From Bacteroidota bacterium (GTDB taxonomy: Bacteria > Bacteroidota > Ignavibacteria > SZUA-365), in the NCBI GenBank assembly GCA_018224345.1, contig JAGTUW010000092.1, positions 1-9,766 of the forward strand: a stretch of DNA of 9,766 nt. Direction: 5' to 3'. The position numbers and the translations under genes are program-made. The notes below the pieces were generated by a model. It was given only the letters and a program-made list of their open reading frames with translations, was not told where the DNA came from and did no database searches. Below are positions 1-5,800 of this stretch, piece by piece. Numbering within the stretch: the stretch's first letter is position 1; each line of letters starts with the position of its first letter.

Positions 1-453
1 GACATGGAACGTGTACGGACATTGATAAGAAAATCGGACAAGCATCAACTCAAGCGCTCGAAAAAAGAGAAGCACACGTCCCGTAGCAGTCTGCTCTATC
101 TCGAAATGCTCACCGAGTACGAGGAAATAGTGTACCATGCGGAAAGCATCTTAAGGCAATGCCGGAAGTGCCATAACGGCCCGGAAGACTTCGGGGACGG
201 GCGTCCCGAGCCCGCAGTCAGCCGGTCGGCACGCGATGTTCCTGTATCCAAGGTGAAAGATGTTCTTGCGCCCAACCCGGATGTAAGATCATCTTCGCCT
301 CCTGCTGAGAATGCTTCTGATATCAGTGGAGATTCGGGCGATGATGTCTCTGACGCCACAGATGATAAGCGCGATGAGGCAGGAGAGGGCGACAAGGGAG
401 ATACAACGCCGCCCGACAGTGATGCCGGACCGGAGACGGATCCCCGGAACTGA
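1..453 (+). CDS. C-terminal part of a probable Na/Pi cotransporter family protein (PhoU-like end, acidic tail), 5' end outside window
   Basis: The frame is open from the first base, so the ATG at position 4 is probably an internal methionine and the gene begins upstream. The first 55 or so visible residues are basic and helical. They include the segment SSLLYLEMLTEYEEIVYHAE, which resembles the final helix of a PhoU domain (a run of small and leucine residues, then an E/D-rich helix with a conserved His). In bacterial Na/Pi cotransporters such a domain follows the membrane part and is thought to regulate phosphate transport. A CRKC pair follows, and then about 90 residues rich in Asp, Glu, Ser, Pro and Gly that look disordered, ending at a TGA at 451-453. 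The gene converges on the porin-like gene and ends just before a shared terminator. It could instead be a stand-alone PhoU/DUF47-like protein; the membrane part needed to decide is not in the window. The assignment rests on a short motif only. Confidence 0.55.
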   Translation, partial: DMERVRTLIRKSDKHQLKRSKKEKHTSRSSLLYLEMLTEYEEIVYHAESILRQCRKCHNGPEDFGDGRPEPAVSRSARDVPVSKVKDVLAPNPDVRSSSPPAENASDISGDSGDDVSDATDDKRDEAGEGDKGDTTPPDSDAGPETDPRN

Positions 454-489
454 CCGGAAGGATTCCAGGAACTGACTGGAAGAATTCAA
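446..489. repeat. Imperfect 22-base tandem duplication across the stop codon
   Basis: Two adjacent 22-base units (446-467 and 468-489) both begin GGAACTGAC and match at 19 of 22 positions; the differences are at unit positions 10, 16 and 21. The first unit contains the TGA stop of the upstream gene. The second unit lies in the untranslated region just before the terminator hairpin. It looks like a local duplication that has begun to diverge. No function is evident. Confidence 0.75.
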
Positions 490-528
490 AAGAAGACAGG
501 CGGCCCCGTGCCGCCTGTCGTTGTTTTC
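486..528. terminator. Bidirectional intrinsic terminator between convergent genes
   Basis: A perfect 10-base-pair GC-rich stem (GACAGGCGGC at 495-504, GCCGCCTGTC at 510-519) closes a 5-base loop CCCGT. On the plus strand it is followed by GTTGTTTTC. On the minus strand it is followed by TTCTTTTG, the complement of the A-rich flank at 487-494. It lies between the stop at 453 and the convergent stop at 545, where a shared terminator is expected. Confidence 0.85.
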
Positions 529-544
529 ATGCAAGGGGTGAAGG

Positions 545-1702
545 TCAGAATCTGTAGAGCATGGACAGTTTCAGTATGGTGCGGAGTCCCACATCGTTAT
601 ATCGCCTGTCCAGTTCATAGTCGAGCAGCAACATGTTTCTCGGAGCGATGCGATATCCCGCACCCACGATCAACCGGTCGCCGTCTCTCTCGTTTACTTC
701 GCCGGGATTGCTGGTGAACATGTCATAGCGTCCGAACATATTGACCGGCAGAAATCCCAGTCGCACTTCTCCGAACACGGAATACCCTTCATGCGGCATT
801 GCTGTGCCTGAAGCATCGAGCATGCGTCCGAAGGAGTCCCCGCTACCCGAGAGATAGGTGGCGGTAAGCACACCGATGCTGTGTTCGTAGGAGAGATACG
901 CGATGTTCATGCGCCAGTCCGGCATTTCTTCTGTATTGCCCTTGCCCCAGGCACCGGAATACGTGCATTGCAGTCCGGGGAGAATAAATGGCAACGGGCG
1001 CAGTGTGAGTCGTCCTTCTATGGTCTTGTTGTGGTTCCATTCAATCGCATGATAGCCGCCGCCGTTGTAAAAGCCGATGACATAACTGCCGTAGCGTCCT
1101 GCCCAGGACGATGCGACGTCACGCTTGTAGTGCTCATCCATCTCACCACCGATGAGTCCTTCGAACGAGACGCCGAAATCCGCAGAAGTCTGTATTCCTT
1201 CACGTTCGACATACATGTTGCCCTGCACGCGATAACGGTTGACTTTCTGCTCGAAGCCCAGCCAGGGGCGTTCCGCCAGGCCGAACACGATGGCGGGGGC
1301 GCTGATGAGAGGGAGTGCAGGCAGGTCGGCTCGCACGAAACAGTATTTGAGTCGCAGCTCCAGATCCCCTTCGCCGTCACCCTGACGATCGACGGAGATG
1401 TCCGGTGTAATGCGGCCGGAAAGCCAGGGGAGGAGTTGCTTGCGGACGTTGATATATCCGCGGTTAATGAAAAAATTACTGCTCGGCGTGCCGAGCTCGA
1501 AGCCGTTTTCGTAGGCGATGAACCATTCGCCTGACACAGTAGCGCCGGCGCGGGCGAGGATTGCCTCAAGAAGGGGGTTCAGTGAGTCCGGGTTACTCTG
1601 CGTGCGAACGGTATCGCTGGCAGGGGCGGATTGAACGGTCGTTACGGGCAACGCGATGAACACGCTGATCGCGACGACGCACAAGAACGTGATCCGTCTC
1701 AT
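545..1702 (-). CDS. Outer-membrane porin-like beta-barrel protein with signal peptide
   Basis: The 385-residue product starts with a Sec signal peptide: basic MRR, a hydrophobic stretch at about residues 4-20, and a probable cleavage near residues 26-28 (APA or QSA context). The rest alternates polar and hydrophobic/aromatic residues as membrane beta-strands do, with strands such as GYINVRKQLLPWLSGRITPD (about 82-101) and glycine/asparagine turns (YNGGGYH). The last residues are SMLYRF; a terminal Phe is the classic signal for the outer-membrane assembly machinery. The general look, especially the turn followed by a GRLTLRPLP strand, recalls the phosphate-selective OprO/OprP-like porins of Bacteroidota and Chlorobiota, but substrate cannot be read from sequence. 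The start is backed by GAGGAG (complement of 1711-1716) 8 bases upstream. It diverges from the EamA gene and converges on the left-hand gene. An outer-membrane channel is likely; specificity is unknown. Confidence 0.72.
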   Translation of the reverse strand: MRRITFLCVVAISVFIALPVTTVQSAPASDTVRTQSNPDSLNPLLEAILARAGATVSGEWFIAYENGFELGTPSSNFFINRGYINVRKQLLPWLSGRITPDISVDRQGDGEGDLELRLKYCFVRADLPALPLISAPAIVFGLAERPWLGFEQKVNRYRVQGNMYVEREGIQTSADFGVSFEGLIGGEMDEHYKRDVASSWAGRYGSYVIGFYNGGGYHAIEWNHNKTIEGRLTLRPLPFILPGLQCTYSGAWGKGNTEEMPDWRMNIAYLSYEHSIGVLTATYLSGSGDSFGRMLDASGTAMPHEGYSVFGEVRLGFLPVNMFGRYDMFTSNPGEVNERDGDRLIVGAGYRIAPRNMLLLDYELDRRYNDVGLRTILKLSMLYRF

Positions 1703-1710
1703 GCGGAAGT

Positions 1711-1716
1711 CTCCTC
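1711..1716 (-). promoter_or_regulatory. Ribosome binding site of the porin-like gene
   Basis: GAGGAG on the minus strand, 8 bases before the ATG at 1700-1702. It is a strong Shine-Dalgarno match that fixes the start, and is notable because most Bacteroidota genes lack one. Confidence 0.7.
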
Positions 1717-1720
1717 AGAA

Positions 1721-1754
1721 CAAAGATATGTGATGGAAGCCGGAAAGAGCGAAA
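1721..1754 (-). promoter_or_regulatory. Possible Bacteroidota-type promoter of the porin-like gene
   Basis: On the minus strand TATCTTTG (complement of 1721-1728) matches the TAnnTTTG -7 consensus at every fixed position. The best -33 candidate is TTTC (complement of 1751-1754), one mismatch from TTTG and with a 22-base spacer, slightly long against the usual 19-21. Initiation about 7 bases downstream would fall at or inside the GAGGAG ribosome binding site, giving a very short leader, which lowers confidence. Confidence 0.4.
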
Positions 1755-1760
1755 CCGGCG

Positions 1761-1780
1761 TGTTGCCCGTGCGGGAAACA
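1761..1780. promoter_or_regulatory. Operator-like imperfect palindrome in the divergent spacer
   Basis: TGTTGCCCG at 1761-1769 and CGGGAAACA at 1772-1780 form a dyad around a 2-base centre, with 8 of 9 positions symmetric. The outer bases allow one more G-T and one C-G pair (1759-1760 with 1781-1782). It sits midway between the divergent starts at 1702 and 1841, just upstream of the possible porin promoter. Its length and symmetry suit a dimeric DNA-binding regulator; no regulator gene is present here. No T-run follows, so it is not a terminator. Confidence 0.4.
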
Positions 1781-1840
1781 TGATTACAAAATGCGGGAAT
1801 CGACGCTTTCGGACAAGCCGGGAAACGGCTATTTTGCAAC

Positions 1841-2731
1841 ATGAGAAATCAGACACGTGCCTATCTCTACGCACTGGGAGCGATCCTCTGCTGGTCCACC
1901 GTCGCATCGGCCTTCAAGCTGACTCTCGAGCAGACCGGTGTGGGTGAATTGCTGTTGATTTCGTCCTGGACCTCGCTGCTGTTCCTTCTTCTGATTGTCT
2001 TGCGCCACCGCAATTTCGGCGCCTATGCGCACTGGGAGCGCCGGGAATGGCTGCACAGCGCGATGCTCGGCCTCATCAATCCCTTGCTGTATTACCTGGT
2101 TTTGTTCCGCGCCTACGATCTCCTCCCGGCACAGGAGGCGCAGCCGCTCAATTACACCTGGCCGATTGTGCTGGTGATGTTCAGCGTCGTCTTTCTGCAT
2201 CAGCGTCTGCGTCCGCCTGCGATCATCGCCATGCTCCTGGGCTTTTCCGGCGTGATTGTCATCTCCACACGAGGCGCAGTCACAGCGATGCGTTTCGATA
2301 ATCTCGAGGGCGTGCTGCTCGCGGTGGGCAGTTCCGTTCTCTGGGCAACCTATTGGATACTGAATATGCGCAGCGGTGCAGAGCAGTCGATGAAGCTCAC
2401 CGCAAATTTTCTTTTCGGCGCTCTGTATGTCACCGTGCTGTACAGTATTCTGCCAGACAAACAGCCCATCGGTACGTACGGTTTGCTCGGTGGCATCTAT
2501 GTCGGAGTATTCGAAATGGGGCTCACCTTCGTACTCTGGCTTCGTGCATTGAAACTCTCGAAGGTCACGGCACATGTAAGCAATCTGGTGTTTCTCTCAC
2601 CGTTTCTTTCCCTGATACTCATCCATTACGTGGTCGGCGAGGATATCTATCCGTCCACCTACCTCGGACTATTGCTTATCGTCGCGGGTATCGCTGTCGG
2701 AACGGCAGGCAAGGAGAAGAGGGAGACTTGA
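1841..2731 (+). CDS. EamA-family drug/metabolite (DMT) transporter
   Basis: The 296-residue integral membrane protein has about ten hydrophobic helices (roughly residues 8-27, 34-54, 70-92, 97-118, 124-142, 157-175, 188-208, 215-236, 246-263, 270-288). They are arranged as two repeats of about 140 residues, as in EamA transporters. Typical family features are the Trp/Ser-containing first helix of each half (GAILCWSTVASAFK; GSSVLWATYWILN) and, in helix 4, the LNYTWPIVLVM stretch followed by a basic/Glu-poor LHQRL cap. The family exports or imports amino acids, metabolites and drugs across the inner membrane; the substrate here cannot be told. The ATG at 1841 is the only usable start: upstream in frame there is no ATG, GTG or TTG before a TGA at 1781. 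No good Shine-Dalgarno precedes it (only GGAAA 15 bases away), in keeping with Bacteroidota habit. A separate promoter follows it, so it is probably monocistronic. Confidence 0.88.
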   Translation: MRNQTRAYLYALGAILCWSTVASAFKLTLEQTGVGELLLISSWTSLLFLLLIVLRHRNFGAYAHWERREWLHSAMLGLINPLLYYLVLFRAYDLLPAQEAQPLNYTWPIVLVMFSVVFLHQRLRPPAIIAMLLGFSGVIVISTRGAVTAMRFDNLEGVLLAVGSSVLWATYWILNMRSGAEQSMKLTANFLFGALYVTVLYSILPDKQPIGTYGLLGGIYVGVFEMGLTFVLWLRALKLSKVTAHVSNLVFLSPFLSLILIHYVVGEDIYPSTYLGLLLIVAGIAVGTAGKEKRET

Positions 2732-2747
2732 GAAAGGACAGCAACAC

Positions 2748-2770
2748 GGATGGCAAGATGTTTGTCATCC
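2748..2770. repeat. Inverted repeat overlapping the -33 box of the alpha-2-macroglobulin promoter
   Basis: GGATGGCAA (2748-2756) and TTGTCATCC (2762-2770) can pair over 9 positions with one G-T wobble, around a 5-base loop. It begins 16 bases after the EamA stop. No T-run follows (ACCCGTGATT), so it is at best a weak terminator for the transporter gene. Because the right arm covers the TTTG at 2761-2764, it may instead be an operator for the next gene. Confidence 0.45.
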
Positions 2771-2792
2771 ACCCGTGATTTACCTAGTTTTG
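2761..2792 (+). promoter_or_regulatory. Bacteroidota-type promoter of the alpha-2-macroglobulin/pbpC unit
   Basis: TTTG at 2761-2764, a spacer of exactly 20 bases, and TAGTTTTG at 2785-2792. This fits the Bacteroidota primary sigma-factor consensus (TTTG, 19-21 bases, TAnnTTTG) at all fixed positions. Transcription would start near 2798-2800, about 20 bases before the ATG at 2820, leaving room for the GAGGA ribosome binding site. The match is direct from sequence; activity is inferred. Confidence 0.75.
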
Positions 2793-2809
2793 GCTGAAAC
2801 AACAGAATT

Positions 2810-2814
2810 GAGGA
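2810..2814 (+). promoter_or_regulatory. Ribosome binding site deciding the alpha-2-macroglobulin start
   Basis: GAGGA lies 5 bases before the ATG at 2820. It supports this start over the in-frame GTG at 2775, which has no such site and would sit inside the promoter. Confidence 0.65.
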
Positions 2815-2819
2815 TTTGT

Positions 2820-5800
2820 ATGCTGTGCGTCCGGAATTTTCTCCCTGTGCTTCTGCTCACATTGTTGCTTGCCTGTAGTTCGGCAAATCGCGTTGAAATA
2901 CAGTCGGTGACACCGGAAGGGGAAGTTCCTCTGCTGGCGACAATTGAAGTGGAGTTTTCGAAAGACCTGGCGCCTCCGGAAAAGCAGAATGTCTGGGTGA
3001 CGGATCCGTACATGGAGTTTGAACCGGAGTTGAAGGGGAAGTTCAAATGGGTGTCGGCACGTCGCCTTCTGTTTTCTCCTGATTATCCCCTCGAACCCAT
3101 GCATGAGTACACAGCGCATGTGACACGTGCAGTTCTCTTCGATACCGAATATGACCCGGCATTCAAACCGATTCGCTTCCACACGCCGATGTTCGATGCG
3201 GTGAAAACTGAAGTCTTCTGGAATTTCATCCCGCATAGACATTATACAGTCTCCGTTCAGGCGAACATCCATTTCAACTATCCGGTGGAACCTGAGAAGC
3301 TGCGTGATTATCTGGAAGTGCAGCGGGATGGTGAAACCATCGCTGATGTGCAGATTGTCTCCGATCAGGCATCGGAGGTCATCGCCGTATCCATCGGAGA
3401 ACTTCAACAAGGTGAAGAGGCACAGAATTTCACCATTACCGTGCGCAAAGGCCTGCTGTCGGTGCTGGGAAAAAAACCGATGGAGGAAACCCGCCGATTT
3501 GAAAGCATCCTGCCTCCGATTACCGAACTCGCCATTACCGGCGTTGCCGCCGGGTATGACGGGGATGGCGGCTGGATCGAAGTGGCGACTACACAGATGG
3601 TTGATGAGGAACGAATCGACGATTTCATACGTGTTGATCCGCGGCGGCCTTTGCAGTTTTTCATCAGCGACAATATGTTCCGTATCGAAGGAGATTTCGG
3701 TAATGAACAGACTGTGGAACTCATTATGGCGAAAGGGCTGCCCGGTCTCTTCGGCGGTGAACTGCAGGAGGAATACAGGCAGATGGTCTCCTTCGTTGAT
3801 GTACAGCCGGCAGTGAATTTTGCGGACCGGCGGGGACGCTATCTGATGCGCGGGGGAGAACGCAATCTGGAAGTGCGTGCGGTCAATGTCGACGCATTGG
3901 AGATCAATGTGCATGAAGTGTTTGCAAACAATGTGCTGCATTTTCTCAATCAGCACCGCTGGTATGACGCGGATTATGATTACAATCCCACATTCTGGGT
4001 CGGTGATTACGGCAGACCCCTCTACGAGGAGCGTGTCGATCTCCGTACCGGACGCAACTGGCTCGGCAGCCATGTGCTCAATCTCGATCGCATGCTGAAG
4101 GCAAGGCACAAGGGGATCTATGTCATACAGGCGCGCAGTGCCGACAGCCGCTGGATACAGGATTCAAAAATTGTTGCACTGAGCGATCTCGCGCTCATCG
4201 CGCGCCTGGCGGATGATGAGATTACCGTATTTGTCAATTCCATTGCCACCGCCCTGCCCGTGCCCGATGTTGATATCAGTGTGCTCTCCAGCAACAATCA
4301 GCGCCTGTTCTCAGGCACGACCGATGCCGAAGGGAAAGTTCTTTTCGCCGATGCGGCGCTGCACAGCGAGGGATTCACACCCCGGCTGGTGACGGCGTTG
4401 ACACAGGAGGATTTCAACTTTCTCGACCTCGATGACGCAAGGGTGGAAACATCCCGTTTCGATGTCGGCGGATTGACACAGCCGTCACGCGAATTCGTGA
4501 GCTTCATCTACGGTCCGCGCGAACTCTACCGCCCGGGAGAAACTGTCAATGTTGCCGGTATCGTGAGGACGGAAGATCTGCGTACTGTCGCTGACGTCCC
4601 GGTGTTGTTGAAATTGCTTTCTCCACGCGGCCGGGTCTTCCGGGAATACAAACTGGTGCTCGGCAAGCAGGGATCATTCGAACAGCGTGTGGAAATCCCG
4701 GATTATGCACTGACGGGACCGTATAAAGTGGAACTGTATACTGGAGGTGACAAACTGATCGGCGCCTCCTCGATAAACATCGAGGAGTTCGCACCGGACA
4801 AACTGCGTGTGCTGCTGAGCGCCGATCGTGAGGTATTCCGTCCGGGAGAGGATGTCGCCGTCGACGTCGATGCAGAATATCTTTTCGGGGCCCGTGCCTC
4901 GAACCTGCGCTATGAAGCCGATGTGCAATTGCGGCACCGGCCGTTCCGCAGTGCGCGTTTTGAGGACTTCGATTTTTCCAACAGTTCGTACAAGGACAGT
5001 CGCATAGACAATCTGACGATTGACGGAGTGCTTGACCATGAAGGCCGTGCGCGTATCAAGGCGACACTGCCCGCGGATCTTCGATCGAGTGGTGTGATCG
5101 AAGGAACGATGTACGTGAGTGTCTTCGATCTGACCGGGAGAACGGTCAACCGCGTGCAATCCTTCACCGTCACTCCGAACGACAGTCACATCGGAATCAA
5201 ATCACCGGGCAGCTACTTTGGCGTCAATACGAAGCTCGATTTTCGCCTCGTTGTCGTGGACAGAGACGACAAACCGCGGAAGAAATTCCAGGCCGACGTC
5301 AAGCTGGTGCGTCTCGAGTGGCAGACGGTCCTGAAAAAGGATTATGCCGACCGCTACTATTATGCATCCGAGGAGCGCGAGGTGCTGGAATGGGAAAAGC
5401 GCGTGACAATCGATGGGCCGACACCATACGCTTTCTCTGTTCGCCGTTCGGGCAAATACGAATTGCGTGTATCCGCTGCCGGTGCGCGTGGGTATCAGAA
5501 AACAGTCTTCTATGCATATGGTTGGTCTTCGCGTACTGCATCATCATTCGAGGTGGACAAGGAAGGGCGCATTGATATAGTTTTTGACAAGGAGACGTAC
5601 AGACCGGGGGAAAACGCGAAAGTTCTGTTCATGTGTCCGTTCGCCGGGAGACTGCTGGTGACGGTGGAACGTAACGGTGTGTATCACCATCAATATGTCG
5701 ACGTCGACAAACGTTCCGTCGAGGTGACGCTCTCTGTCAAGGGCGACTACCTGCCGAATGCCTATGTGACTGCGACGCTCTTTCGTCCGCACGACGGTAA

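Noticed and set aside
508..717. Small plus-strand open frame in the same frame as the left-hand gene after its TGA
   Set aside because: It begins within the terminator stem and overlaps the 3' end of the porin-like gene; a read-through extension is not supported because the terminator intervenes and the sequence is Arg/Cys-rich shadow.
881..1534. Plus-strand open frame (217 codons) opposite the porin-like gene
   Set aside because: The minus-strand frame has a signal peptide, ribosome site, barrel pattern and terminal Phe; the plus frame has none of these.
1739..1759. GCCGG-N11-CCGGC inverted repeat in the divergent spacer
   Set aside because: Only five pairs with an 11-base loop; likely by chance in GC-rich DNA.
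1807..1837. Promoter-like TTTC-N19-TATTTTGC just before the EamA ATG
   Set aside because: The -7 box misses the consensus at its last two fixed positions and ends only 3 bases before the ATG, leaving no room for a transcript start ahead of the codon.
1829..2575. Antisense open frame (248 codons) opposite the EamA gene
   Set aside because: The sense strand encodes a clear ten-helix transporter; the antisense product is a Gln/His/Glu-rich shadow with no fold signature.
2775..2819. Upstream GTG start giving a 1813-residue alpha-2-macroglobulin
   Set aside because: No ribosome site, lies between and over the promoter boxes, and would put 15 residues ahead of a good lipoprotein signal.
2784..4109. 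Long antisense open frame (441 codons) inside the alpha-2-macroglobulin gene
   Set aside because: It lies wholly opposite a gene with clear family motifs, its protein shows no recognisable domain, is rich in His and Cys as antisense frames often are, and has no ribosome site that I can see.
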